A stretch of DNA of 64,000 bases from RYN-230 sp963718305 (GTDB lineage: Bacteria > Actinomycetota > Actinomycetes > Streptosporangiales > Streptosporangiaceae): positions 62,001-126,000 of the forward strand of contig CAVQZG010000023.1 of NCBI GenBank assembly GCA_963718305.1. The letters are read 5' to 3'. This document shows positions 34,856 through 43,401 of the stretch, piece after piece; within the stretch, counting starts at the first letter, position 1; the number at the start of each line of letters is the position of its first letter. The notes under the pieces are model-generated. The model saw only the letters and a list, made by a program, of their open reading frames with translations. It was not told the DNA's origin and made no database searches. The position numbers and the translations under genes are program-made.

Positions 34856-37461
34856 TGACGATGGCCCCCACGGATTCCCCGGAAGGGCTGCGGCCGCCTG
34901 GCGGCCGGCCCCGCGACGAGGACCGGCGGACCCGCAAACCCCTCGCGTTCTGGGACCGGATCAAGTTCCTGCTGCTGCTGACCGTGTTCTGGTTCGTCCT
35001 GCTCTGGTCGACGAAGTCGGGTAACCCGCTGGTCAGCTGGTCCGACGCGTTCCGGATCGAGGCCCGGTCGGCCGCCTGGGTCCTCGTCCTGATCGGCCTG
35101 GAGCTGCTGCGCCAGATCCACTTCCTGATCAGCGAGCACTGGGCTGGCTATCACTACTTCTGGACCCACCGGGTGTTCGGTGGCACCGAGCGGGTCACCC
35201 ACCGGAAGCTGTCCGACTGGACCCGGTTCCGCCTCTGGCGCCTGATCACCTGGGTGTTCTGGATCGCCGTGCTCGCCGTGGTACTCGGCAGGGTGAAGCA
35301 CACCACCGCGGTGGACGCCCTGCTCAACCTGCCCTCCTATATCTGGAGCGCGCTGCCGTTCCTCCTGCAGCTGATCGTCATCCTGCTCTTCGTGGTGCTC
35401 CAATTCGCCGCGATCTTCTGGTTCCTGTCCCGGGGCGGCGTGGACGTGTACTACCCGGACGACATCAAGACCCGGTTCACCGACGTGTGGGGCCAGGACC
35501 ACGTGCTGGAGCGGGTTAAGGAGAACATCCTCTACCTGGAGGACCCGGAGCAGATCGAGTCCCGGGGCGGCTACGTGCCGGGCGGCATTTTGCTCTGGGG
35601 ACCGCCCGGCACCGGCAAGACGCTGATGGCGGAGGCGGTGGCGGGCGAGACCGGCCGCCCTTACGTGTTCGTGGACCCGGGCGCGTTCATCAACATGTTC
35701 ATGGGCGTCGGCATTCTCAAGGTCAAGTCCTTGTTCCGCAAGCTGCGCCGGCTCGCGCTCCGGTACGGCGGCGTGATCGTGTTCTTCGACGAGGCCGACT
35801 CGCTGGGCCGCCGCGGCGCGCTGGCCCAGGGCGGCCAGAACTTCCCGGGCGGCGGCCGGGCCACCCCGGCGGCCTGGCAGGCGGGCGGGTGCCACGGCTT
35901 CTCTTACCTGTCCGACGACGTGCAGTGGCGGCTCGCCCGGCGGGCCCTGTCATCGTCGGTGGGCGAGGAGCCGGACACCACGCGGAACAAGCAGATGATG
36001 GGCATGGGCGGCGGCGGCGGGGGCATGGGCACGCTGGAGGCCCTCCTCACCGAGCTGTCCGGGCTGAAGAAGCCGCGCGGTTTCGTGAACCGCCACGTCC
36101 GCCGCCTGCTCGGCCTGCGCCCCAAGCCCCCGCCCAAGTACCGGATGCTGGTCATGATGGCCACCAACCTGCCGGAGGCGCTGGACGAGGCGCTGCTGCG
36201 GCCGGGCCGGATCGACCGGATCTACAAGGTCGGCTACCCGTCCAAGGCCGGCCGGGTGCGCACCTACGAGGGCTACTTCGCCAAGGTGCGGCACGAGCTC
36301 AGCCCGGAGCAGATGGACAAGCTCGCCACCATCACCCCGTATGCGACCGGCGCCACCATCAAGGACCTGGTCAACGAGGCGCTCATCACCGCCATCCGGG
36401 ATGGCCGGGACGTGATCACCTGGGGTGACGTCATCCGGGCCAAGCAGCTCAAGGAGCTCGGGCCGCCCGAGGACGTGGAGTACATCGAGCGGGAGCGGCA
36501 CGCGGTGGCCATCCACGAGGCCTGCCACGCGCTGGTGGCCTACCGCACCCGGCAGCACATGGAGATCGACATCGCCACCATCGAGAAGGGCAGTGACTAC
36601 CTCGGGATGGTGGCCAGCATCCCGCCGGAGGACCAGTTCACCCGGTGGCGCAGCGAGTACGAGACCGACATCCTGGTCTCGCTGGCGTCACTGGCCGGGG
36701 AGCGGATGTTCTTCAGCAACGACAGCTCGTCCGGGGTCTCCGGCGACCTGGAGTCGGCGACCACCGTGGCCTCGTTCATGGAGGGTTTCTGGGGGATGGG
36801 GTCCACGGTGTCGTCCTACTCCACCGCCAAGCGGCTGGAGGTCGGCTCGCCCGGCGGCGGCCAGGGCGGCCGGAACAAGAAGGGCCAGGATCCCGAGGCG
36901 GAAATGCGCCGGGCCCTGGCCGACCGGATCGAGGACAACCTGAACAGCTTGCTGGGGCGGGTCGAGGAGATCATCACCGAAGACCGGGACCGGGTGCTGT
37001 CGCTGGCCCACGCGCTGGAAACGTATAAGACGCTGACCGGCGAGGACGTGGTGGCGGTGGTCGAACGGCGGCCCGGCCCGTTCGTGGACGGCCGCCCGTA
37101 CGCAGACCCGGGCCTGATCGAGCGGCTGGAGGACTATCACCGTAAGGCTGCGGTGGCGCACGTCGAGCACAGCCAGAGCGCGCTCAGCATGCCCGAGATC
37201 CCCCGGCCCGTGCTGGCCGGGCCCGGACCCGGGGGGTGGCTGGTGGCGCCGGACCCGGATCCGCTGAATAGCCGGGACCATGGAAACGGGTCCGGGTCCG
37301 CGGGCGGCTCCGCGCCGGCGGGCGAGCCGGGGCTGGCGGGCGGCCCGGGGCCGTCTGGCCCGCCGGACGGATCCGGGCCGTCGAACGGGTCGGCACCGCC
37401 GAACGGATCGGGCCCGCCGAACGGGCCGGGGCCGGGCGGGCCGGGGCCGGGCGGGTCCTGA
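34852..37461 (+). CDS. FtsH-like membrane AAA+ ATPase/zinc metalloprotease
   Basis: 869 residues, longer than FtsH (~650-750). Four helices lie in the first ~195 residues (about 36-53, 74-93, 129-147, 165-192), whereas FtsH has two around a periplasmic domain. The AAA module has Walker A GPPGTGKT (about 250-257), Walker B VIVFFDEADSLGRRG and NLPEALDEALLRPGRIDRIY (SRH-like). A ~60-residue Gly-rich insertion follows Walker B. The M41-like protease carries H-E-x-x-H as HEACH at 555-559 (FtsH has HEAGH), then SLAGERMFFSNDSSSGVSGD, where the final Asp matches the third zinc ligand. The C-terminus is a Pro/Gly/Asn low-complexity tail. It likely degrades membrane proteins; the second operon member is an adjacent HExxH protein. 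Confidence 0.85.
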   Translation: MMTMAPTDSPEGLRPPGGRPRDEDRRTRKPLAFWDRIKFLLLLTVFWFVLLWSTKSGNPLVSWSDAFRIEARSAAWVLVLIGLELLRQIHFLISEHWAGYHYFWTHRVFGGTERVTHRKLSDWTRFRLWRLITWVFWIAVLAVVLGRVKHTTAVDALLNLPSYIWSALPFLLQLIVILLFVVLQFAAIFWFLSRGGVDVYYPDDIKTRFTDVWGQDHVLERVKENILYLEDPEQIESRGGYVPGGILLWGPPGTGKTLMAEAVAGETGRPYVFVDPGAFINMFMGVGILKVKSLFRKLRRLALRYGGVIVFFDEADSLGRRGALAQGGQNFPGGGRATPAAWQAGGCHGFSYLSDDVQWRLARRALSSSVGEEPDTTRNKQMMGMGGGGGGMGTLEALLTELSGLKKPRGFVNRHVRRLLGLRPKPPPKYRMLVMMATNLPEALDEALLRPGRIDRIYKVGYPSKAGRVRTYEGYFAKVRHELSPEQMDKLATITPYATGATIKDLVNEALITAIRDGRDVITWGDVIRAKQLKELGPPEDVEYIERERHAVAIHEACHALVAYRTRQHMEIDIATIEKGSDYLGMVASIPPEDQFTRWRSEYETDILVSLASLAGERMFFSNDSSSGVSGDLESATTVASFMEGFWGMGSTVSSYSTAKRLEVGSPGGGQGGRNKKGQDPEAEMRRALADRIEDNLNSLLGRVEEIITEDRDRVLSLAHALETYKTLTGEDVVAVVERRPGPFVDGRPYADPGLIERLEDYHRKAAVAHVEHSQSALSMPEIPRPVLAGPGPGGWLVAPDPDPLNSRDHGNGSGSAGGSAPAGEPGLAGGPGPSGPPDGSGPSNGSAPPNGSGPPNGPGPGGPGPGGS

Positions 37462-37467
37462 CCGGAC

Positions 37468-37932
37468 ATGCGTGCCGCCTACCGGGTCCGGCTGATGGTC
37501 AACCTGGTCAACGGGTCCACGCTGGCCGGGCTGCTGGTGGCCGCGGCCGGGCGGGCCCGGCTGGCCCGCGCCGCCGACGGCTTGCTGGTCGGGGTCCGGT
37601 ACCGGCTCCCGGTCCCGGTGGCCCCCGCGTTCACGGTCGGCAATGTGATCCTGGCCCGGAGTGACCGGGCGGCCCTCGCCTCCATGGAGACGCTGCTCGC
37701 CCACGAGGCGCGGCACGCGACCCAGTACGCGTGGTGCGGGGGGCTGGTCATGCTCCCGCTGTACTTCCTCGCGGCGGGGGTGTCCTGGGGGCTGACCGGT
37801 GATTTCGGTACCCGCAACGTGTTCGAGCGGCAGGCTGGGCTGGCCGACGGCGGGTACACCGACAAGCCGCTGCGGCCGGTGCTGGCCCGGTTGGCCCGGT
37901 CCGGAGGCCAGTCGGGGGAACGCGCGGCATAA
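37468..37932 (+). CDS. Small protein with HExxH metallopeptidase-like motif and membrane helix
   Basis: 154 residues, 6 nt after the FtsH-like gene. The centre has METLLAHEARHATQYAWCGG, an H-E-x-x-H motif as in DUF4157-type and minimal gluzincin-like domains, followed by a hydrophobic stretch (LVMLPLYFLAAGVSWGL) and NVFERQAGLADGGY, where the Glu could be the third ligand. A zinc-dependent activity is inferred; experimental precedent for this short form is unknown to me. Operon position suggests a job alongside the membrane protease. Confidence 0.7.
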   Translation: MRAAYRVRLMVNLVNGSTLAGLLVAAAGRARLARAADGLLVGVRYRLPVPVAPAFTVGNVILARSDRAALASMETLLAHEARHATQYAWCGGLVMLPLYFLAAGVSWGLTGDFGTRNVFERQAGLADGGYTDKPLRPVLARLARSGGQSGERAA

Positions 37933-37984
37933 TCAGGCTGCCGCGGGGTCCACGACGCCGGGTCCGTGACGGAGGTGTGCCGCT

Positions 37985-38749
37985 GTGCTGAGGTTTCACC
38001 GCCTCAAGGTGCTGCGCCGCCTGCCCCATCCCGGCCGGGGTTTCACCCAGGGCCTGATCGAGGACGACGGCACGGTGTGGGAGAGCACCGGCCAGTACGG
38101 CCAGTCCACGCTGCGGCGCTACCGGCTCGGGCAGGACGAGGCCGACGCCAGCATGCCCTTGCCGCCCGACCTGTTCGCGGAGGGGATCTGCCGGGTGGGC
38201 AGCCATCTCTGGCAGCTCACCTGGCGGGAGCGGGTCGCCCTGCGCTGGGACCTGCGGAGCCTGACGCTGCTGGAGACGATCTCCTACAACCGCGAGGGCT
38301 GGGGCATCTGCAACGCGGGTCCATACGTACTGACCAGCGACGGGAGTAGTGAACTGGTCCGCCGTGACCCGCAGACGCTGATGCCGCTCGGCACCGTCGT
38401 GGCGCGTATCGGCGGTCAGCGTATCGGCGGTCTCAACGACCTGGCATGGGCCGGCGGCCGGGTGTGGGCCAACGTGGCGCCCCGCCCGTACCTGGCCGGG
38501 ATTGACGCGGACAGCGGCGAGGTAGTGGACATCGTGGACGCGCGGGCCGCCGCGGAACGTCACTGGGGCGATCCGCAGGCCTTCCTCAACGGCGTCACGG
38601 CCCTGGCTGTCCCGGGCGAATTCCTGCTCAGCGGAAAGGGCTGGCGTTCCCTGTATCACGTCCGCCTGGTCGAGGGCCGCCGCCACAAGCAACCGGAACG
38701 GCTGCTGGTGCCTGAGTGGCACGTTCAGGAAGCCTTCAGGAAAGACTAG
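37985..38749 (+). CDS. Glutaminyl-peptide cyclotransferase (plant-type beta-propeller)
   Basis: 254 residues. The opening HPGRGFTQGLIEDDGTVWES, TGQYGQSTLRRYRL, LFAEGICRVGSHLWQLTWRE and SYNREGWGICNAG are hallmarks of the Glu_cyclase_2 family (papaya-type QC), as is LNDLAWAGGRVWANVAPRP. The enzyme converts N-terminal Gln to pyroglutamate. No signal peptide is visible, although bacterial homologues are often exported. Starts with GTG at 37985. Confidence 0.88.
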   Translation: MLRFHRLKVLRRLPHPGRGFTQGLIEDDGTVWESTGQYGQSTLRRYRLGQDEADASMPLPPDLFAEGICRVGSHLWQLTWRERVALRWDLRSLTLLETISYNREGWGICNAGPYVLTSDGSSELVRRDPQTLMPLGTVVARIGGQRIGGLNDLAWAGGRVWANVAPRPYLAGIDADSGEVVDIVDARAAAERHWGDPQAFLNGVTALAVPGEFLLSGKGWRSLYHVRLVEGRRHKQPERLLVPEWHVQEAFRKD

Positions 38750-38847
38750 GGACAGGTGGAGAGTTCTTAGAGGTCGCATTCAGGTATGCGGCCGATTATC
38801 AGTAGGAGCCCAGCACAGGGCGATGACCTACTGAGGAGCGTTTCCAG

Positions 38848-40215
38848 ATGAGCGCGGTTTACGGGGAGCCCGGATACGCCGGCCCAGGACAGTCCGGAAC
38901 CGGGCCGTCCGGAACGGGGCAAGGCGGCTACGGGCCCGGCGGTTACGGGCAGGGCGGTTACGGACAAGGTGGCTACGGGCCAGGTGGCTACGGAAGCTAC
39001 GGGTCCGGCCCTGGCGGCTACGGGTCGGGGCCCGGCGGTTACGGGTCGGGGCCCGGCGGTTACGGTCCGGGCGAGCCTGACGGCAAGCGGCAGCGGCGGC
39101 ACCGGTTCATGCTGGCCGGGGCGTCGGCCGGGGTGGCCGCGGTCCTGGCGGTCGTCGGGGTGGGCGCGGTGAACGCGCTCGGTTCGACCACGCTCACCAC
39201 GGCCCAGATCGCCGCGAAGGTAAACCCGGGCCTGGTGGACGTGGTGTCCACGCTCGGCTACCAGAACGGCGAGGCGGCCGGCACCGGCCAGGTGCTGACT
39301 TCAACCGGCGAGGTGCTGACCAACAACCACGTGATCGACGGGGCGACCTCGATCAAGGCCCGCGACGTGGGCAACGGGCGCACGTACACCGCCAAGGTGG
39401 TCGGCTACGACAAGACCCGCGACGTCGCGGTGCTCCAGCTGGTGAACGCCTCGGGGCTGACCACGGTCAGCCTCAGCTCTTCGGGCGTCCAGAGCGGCCA
39501 GAAGGTGGTCGCGCTGGGTAACGCTCTCGGCAAGGGCGGCACCCCGTCCGTGGCCACCGGCAAGGTGACGGCGACCGGCCGGACCATCACCGCTTCGGAT
39601 GAGTCCGCGGCCAACGCGGAACGGCTGCACGGCCTGATCCAGACCAACGCGGGCATCCAGCCGGGCGACTCCGGCGGCCCGCTGGTCAACACCGCAGGCG
39701 ACGTCGTGGGTATGAACACCGCCGCCTCCAGCAACATCTCGACCACCGCGTTCGGCACGCAGTCACAGAAGCCGGCCACCCAGGCGTTCGCCATCCCGAT
39801 CAGCCACGCGACCGCGATCGTGGACCAGATCGAGGCGGGCAAGGCCTCGTCCACCGTGCACATCGGCGCCACCCCCTTCCTGGGCGTGCAGGTCTCCTCC
39901 TCCTCAGCGGGCAGCACCGGCGGCGACGGGGGCTACGGCGGCTACTTCGGCAACAGCTCCGGCGACTCCGGCAGCTCGACGGTCAGTGGCGCCCCCGTGG
40001 CCGGCGTGGTGTCCGGGTCCGCGGCCGCCCAGGCCGGGCTGACCCAGGGCGACGTGATCACGTCAGTGGCGGGCCACACGATCACGACCCCGACGGGCGT
40101 GTCCTCGGCCCTGGCCCAGCACCACCCCGGTGACAAGGTCAGCATCGGCTGGACGGACCAGACCGGGCAGTCGCACACCGCGACCGTGCAGCTGGGCGCC
40201 GGCCCGGCCGACTGA
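38848..40215 (+). CDS. HtrA/DegP-like membrane-anchored serine protease with PDZ domain
   Basis: 455 residues. A cytosolic N-terminus of about 75 residues is built of G-G-Y-G repeats, followed by a basic stop and one helix (about 88-110). The S1C protease domain has the triad His161 (VLTNNHVIDG), Asp192 (DKTRDVAVLQL) and Ser275 (QPGDSGGPLVN). The C-terminal PDZ domain has FLGVQVSSSSAGS, then PVAGVVSGSAAAQAGLTQGD and VITSVAGHTITT, with a Gly/Ser-rich loop. GAGGAG precedes the ATG. It is a surface quality-control protease. Three hairpins follow its stop. Confidence 0.93.
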   Translation: MSAVYGEPGYAGPGQSGTGPSGTGQGGYGPGGYGQGGYGQGGYGPGGYGSYGSGPGGYGSGPGGYGSGPGGYGPGEPDGKRQRRHRFMLAGASAGVAAVLAVVGVGAVNALGSTTLTTAQIAAKVNPGLVDVVSTLGYQNGEAAGTGQVLTSTGEVLTNNHVIDGATSIKARDVGNGRTYTAKVVGYDKTRDVAVLQLVNASGLTTVSLSSSGVQSGQKVVALGNALGKGGTPSVATGKVTATGRTITASDESAANAERLHGLIQTNAGIQPGDSGGPLVNTAGDVVGMNTAASSNISTTAFGTQSQKPATQAFAIPISHATAIVDQIEAGKASSTVHIGATPFLGVQVSSSSAGSTGGDGGYGGYFGNSSGDSGSSTVSGAPVAGVVSGSAAAQAGLTQGDVITSVAGHTITTPTGVSSALAQHHPGDKVSIGWTDQTGQSHTATVQLGAGPAD

Positions 40216-40220
40216 ATATT

Positions 40221-40244
40221 CCGGCCGGCCTGCGGGCCGGCCGG
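40221..40244 (+). terminator. Hairpin 1 after htrA
   Basis: CCGGCCGGCC (40221-40230) and GGCCGGCCGG (40235-40244) form a perfect 10-bp stem with a TGCG loop, 5 bp after the htrA stop. Confidence 0.65.
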
Positions 40245-40251
40245 CGGTCAT

Positions 40252-40282
40252 CGGTGAGGCTCGCCGCCGAGGAGCCTCACCG
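40252..40282. terminator. Hairpin 2 after htrA
   Basis: CGGTGAGGCTC (40252-40262) pairs with GAGCCTCACCG (40272-40282), an 11-bp perfect stem. Confidence 0.55.
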
Positions 40283-40289
40283 GTCTACG

Positions 40290-40321
40290 GGGACCCCCGG
40301 GCCATCCCGCCCGGGGGTCCC
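40290..40321. terminator. Hairpin 3, upstream of the enoyl-CoA hydratase gene
   Basis: GGGACCCCCGGG (40290-40301) pairs with CCCGGGGGTCCC (40310-40321) around an 8-nt loop. It is 50 bp before the next start and could be a terminator or a 5'-leader structure. Confidence 0.5.
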
Positions 40322-40371
40322 TCATGCGCCGGTACGATCGGCCGCGAGGCGGGGCGACCGGGGAGCAGACC

Positions 40372-41136
40372 ATGAGCGAGTTCGTGCACTACGGCGTCGG
40401 CGACCAGGTCGCGACCCTGACCCTGGACTCGCCGCACAATCGCAATGCGCTGTCCCGCCAGCTGCTCGCCGAACTGACCGGCCGGCTGGCGGACGCGGTG
40501 GCCGATCCCTCCGTCCGGGCGGTCGTGATCACGCACACCGGCCGGGTGTTCTGCGCCGGCGCTGACCTGGCCGAGGCCGGGAGCCAGTCGATGGCCGGTG
40601 CCACCACCGCGGTCATGGGGCTGCTCACCGCGATCGTGGCGGCGGAAAAGCCGGTCCTGGCGCGCATCACCGGGCACGTCCGGGCCGGGGGCATGGGCAT
40701 CGTCGGGGCCTGTGACCTCGCGCTCGCCACCGAGACCGCGTCGTTCGCGTTCACCGAGGCGAGGATCGGCGTGGCCCCGGCGATGATCTCCCTGACCACC
40801 CAGGACCTGCTGACCCCCCGGGCGGCGGCTCGCTACTACCAGACCGGTGCCACGTTCGGCGCGGAGGAGGCGGCCCGGGCCGGCCTCATCACGATCGCGA
40901 CCCGCAGCGAGAACCTCGACGCTGAGCTGGGCCGGCTGCTCGGCGAGATCCGGGAGACTTCGCCGCAGGGCGCGGCCGAGACCAAACGGCTGCTGACCCG
41001 GGGCAGGCGGCAGCGGCTGGCCGAGGAGTCAGCCGCCATGGCCGAGCTGTCCGCGCGGCTGTTCGCCTCGGCAGAGGCCCAGGAGGGCATCCACGCCTTC
41101 CTGGAGAAGCGGCCGCCCGCCTGGCGCGTCTCCTAG
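40372..41136 (+). CDS. Enoyl-CoA hydratase/isomerase family protein
   Basis: 254 residues from ATG 40372 (GGGGAG upstream). The crotonase fold begins VATLTLDSPHNRNALSRQLL. The oxyanion-hole segment FCAGADLAEAG and the second half KPVLARITGHVRAGGMGIVG and CDLALATETASFAFTEARIG are clear. The position of the first catalytic Glu in typical hydratases is occupied by H-V-R-A-G-G-M-G, so activity on unsaturated acyl-CoA is uncertain (isomerase or other crotonase chemistry possible). Acyl-CoA synthetase and dehydrogenase genes lie 2-5 kb downstream on the other strand. Confidence 0.88.
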   Translation: MSEFVHYGVGDQVATLTLDSPHNRNALSRQLLAELTGRLADAVADPSVRAVVITHTGRVFCAGADLAEAGSQSMAGATTAVMGLLTAIVAAEKPVLARITGHVRAGGMGIVGACDLALATETASFAFTEARIGVAPAMISLTTQDLLTPRAAARYYQTGATFGAEEAARAGLITIATRSENLDAELGRLLGEIRETSPQGAAETKRLLTRGRRQRLAEESAAMAELSARLFASAEAQEGIHAFLEKRPPAWRVS

Positions 41137-41327
41137 GAGGGGATTGCGCCGCGCCGGCAAACACGGGCGCGGAAATTTCCAGATGTCTGGGAGCTGGGCC
41201 GATTCCGTTGACCTGCGCGGGCCTTGATCAGCATCGTGGTGGGAGGACGACCAGATGGCCGCGCTGCGGCCTGTGTGCAAGGACGGTGTGATGTCAGATC
41301 GCATGGAGGCGCCCCCCCGGCCCTCTC

Positions 41328-42461
41328 GTGCTCCGGTACCCCGCGGCCAGATGCCCGGTGGCCCGGCCGCCCGGTGCTCCCCGGCGCAGCCGCAGGCGGT
41401 GGGGGGCGGCCGCCGCCGTCACCGCCTGCTGGGTGGTGCTGTGGACAGTCACGGGCTCGCTGGTCAGCGGCACCATCGTGCTGCTGTTCCTCGCCGCGCT
41501 CGGCGTGGTGACCGTGCTGGCGCTGCGGGCCCTGGGGGTGACCAGGGATCATCCCTGGATCCAGCAGATCTCCACCCGGCCGTGGCGCGACGGGCAGGAG
41601 GTCCTCCAGCTTGCCCTGCGTCACCTGCCCGAGGTGTTCGTGGTGACCCCGAACGGCGCGCTGCTCGCGCCCAACGCCGTCGAGCTGCGGCTCAACCCGC
41701 GCGACTTCGGCTCGCTGGGCGAGCGGATGGACATCGGCCTGGTGGAGGCGAGCGCTGCCGAGGTGTATGAGGAGCAGGTGGCCGGGCATGGGGCCCGGCT
41801 GGCCGGGCATGGCCCGGTAGAGGTGAGCGTGGTCAGCGACCCGGCGGTCCCCGCAGGCCGTTACCAGCTGCGGCAGGGCCGGCCGCTGGGCGCCGCGCCG
41901 TCCGGCTTCCAGCCCGGCGCGCCGTCCGGATTCCAGTCCGCCGCGTCCGGGTTCCAGTCCGGCTTCCAGTCCGCCGTGCCGTCCGGGTTCCAGTCCGGGT
42001 TCCAGTCCGCCGTGCCGTCCGGCTTCCAGCCGGCGGCGCCGTCCAATTCCGAGCCGGCGGCCTGGCCGTTCGCCCATGACGGTCGCACCTCTTCCGCACC
42101 GGTGTCCGCCAGCGACGTCACCGTCGGCGGTGGCGGGCTCGCCACCGTCGCCGAGCCGGCCCGCAGCATAATCCCGACGCTGCGGCTGATCACCGGGGGC
42201 CGGGTCGCGGAGACCCGGCTGTCCGGGGCCCGGGCGGGCCGCGGCGCCGTCGAAATCAGCCTCCCCGACGTGCCCACCGTGTCCCGGGAGCACGCCAGGT
42301 TCACCTACTCCGACGGCCAGTGGTGGGTCGCCAACCTGGGCATGAACGGGCTCACGCTGAACGGCGCCTCGGTCGCCGGGGAGCAGCCGCTGCACGATGG
42401 CGACGTGCTCCGCTGGGGCACGAACGAGCAGGCGCCGGGCTCGCGGGTGGAGATCGGATAA
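41328..42461 (+). CDS. Membrane-anchored DUF3662/FHA-domain protein with SGFQ repeats
   Basis: 377 residues in the clean frame. Two helices (AAAAVTACWVVLWTVTGSLV; GTIVLLFLAALGVVTVLALR) precede a DUF3662-like domain (EVFVVTPNGALLAPNAVELR, LNPRDFGSLGERMDIGLVEA, VEVSVVSDPAVPAGRYQLR), as in mycobacterial FhaA. A tandem SGFQS/PSGFQ linker follows at about 190-240, then an FHA domain with VPTVSREHARFTY and NLGMNGLTLNGASV at about 290-370, the phosphothreonine-binding loops. The start is doubtful: GTG 41328 lacks a ribosome binding site, and an ATG at 41291 (MSDRMEAPP) lies in a frame one base off, beyond a C7 run, so another indel is possible. Confidence 0.8.
   Translation: MLRYPAARCPVARPPGAPRRSRRRWGAAAAVTACWVVLWTVTGSLVSGTIVLLFLAALGVVTVLALRALGVTRDHPWIQQISTRPWRDGQEVLQLALRHLPEVFVVTPNGALLAPNAVELRLNPRDFGSLGERMDIGLVEASAAEVYEEQVAGHGARLAGHGPVEVSVVSDPAVPAGRYQLRQGRPLGAAPSGFQPGAPSGFQSAASGFQSGFQSAVPSGFQSGFQSAVPSGFQPAAPSNSEPAAWPFAHDGRTSSAPVSASDVTVGGGGLATVAEPARSIIPTLRLITGGRVAETRLSGARAGRGAVEISLPDVPTVSREHARFTYSDGQWWVANLGMNGLTLNGASVAGEQPLHDGDVLRWGTNEQAPGSRVEIG
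41896..42045 (+). repeat. Tandem repeat encoding SGFQ units in the FHA protein linker
   Basis: Units of CCGTCCGG(C/A/G)TTCCAG(T/C)CC(G) recur about seven times with 15- and 30-nt spacing, encoding PSGFQ/SGFQS repeats between the DUF3662 and FHA domains. Confidence 0.75.
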
Positions 42462-42535
42462 CCGTCGCCCGCTGAGACCCGGGAGGCAGTCCCGGGCTCA
42501 TACCAGCGACTCATTCAGCCGGGGACGGCACAATA

Positions 42536-43384
42536 GTGGCGGTGACCCAGCTTTTTCTCTGGTCAGCCGGACGACGCGAGTGGGTGGACTGCCCACCCGA
42601 CGAGATCACCTGGCTGGATCGCAGCCTGCTCAGCGGCAACAAGGACCTCGCCCTGCACCGGTCCCCGCGCTGCGCGGGGCTGCGCTATGTGCACCACCGG
42701 TGGGAGCTGTTCAGCCGGGACACCACGTACCCGGTGTACCTGGCCGCGCATACCCCCGGCACGGCCATGGACCACCGGGCCGTGCAGCAGGCCGCCCGGC
42801 AGGTGCTGCCGGTGGCCCCGGCCAACCACTTCGAGACCCTGCCCGTCGTGCTGGAGGCCGGGACCTGGCTGGTCAGCGTGAGCAGCTGGGTCCTCCCGCT
42901 GCGGCTGGACGCGGCGGAACGCCCGGCCGTACCGACCGGGCCGGGCCACGAGCAGCCCGAGACCCAGGAAAAGCGGGTCCAGCCGAACGGCGCGCCGGGC
43001 CGGCGTGGCAGCCCGCCCCGGCCGGACGCCCCGGACCGGGTCCGGGCCTACTTCGCGCGGAACACGGCGGCCCGGCTGGCCATGGCCTACCACTACCAGG
43101 AGCTCATCCTCGGCCTGCCGGGCGCGCAGCCGGTGCCGATGATGGACGTGGTCATCGCCCTGGACCTGAGTGGTGAGGGAGCCATCTCCGACTACAAGAA
43201 GCAGCTCCAGGGCCTGATCTGGAAGGAGCGCGGGCACCCGCGCGAGCTGGCCGAGTACCTGCTGACCCACGGCCTGCTGACCCCGGCCGACCTCGAGGCG
43301 GCCCGCGAAGCGGCCGCGGCCAACGAGCGCAGCGGCAAGAGCGAGCTGGCCCGCAAACGGCTGAAGTACAAGCCCAGGAAGTAA
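42536..43384 (+). CDS. Conserved protein of unknown function downstream of the FHA gene
   Basis: 282 residues from GTG 42536 (GTG 42542 is an alternative). I do not recognise the family. The N-terminal part (1-125) is beta-rich (TQLFLWSAGRREWVDCPPDE, RCAGLRYVHHRWELFSRDTT, GTWLVSVSSWVLPLRLDA) and could be a small FHA-like or ligand-binding sandwich. A Pro/Arg linker follows. The C-terminal 110 residues are helical (YFARNTAARLAMAYHYQELI, VVIALDLSGEGAISDYKKQL, GLIWKERGHPRELAEYLLTH). It may be read out together with the FHA protein, 74 bp upstream. No catalytic motif is visible. Confidence 0.7.
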   Translation: MAVTQLFLWSAGRREWVDCPPDEITWLDRSLLSGNKDLALHRSPRCAGLRYVHHRWELFSRDTTYPVYLAAHTPGTAMDHRAVQQAARQVLPVAPANHFETLPVVLEAGTWLVSVSSWVLPLRLDAAERPAVPTGPGHEQPETQEKRVQPNGAPGRRGSPPRPDAPDRVRAYFARNTAARLAMAYHYQELILGLPGAQPVPMMDVVIALDLSGEGAISDYKKQLQGLIWKERGHPRELAEYLLTHGLLTPADLEAAREAAAANERSGKSELARKRLKYKPRK

Positions 43385-43401
43385 CGGGCCGCCTGGTCCC
43401 G

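Noticed and set aside
41133..42395. A 420-codon minus-strand open frame opposite the FHA gene
   Set aside because: Repetitive Gly/Leu/Glu composition comes from the antisense of the SGFQ repeats; the plus strand has DUF3662 and FHA motifs.
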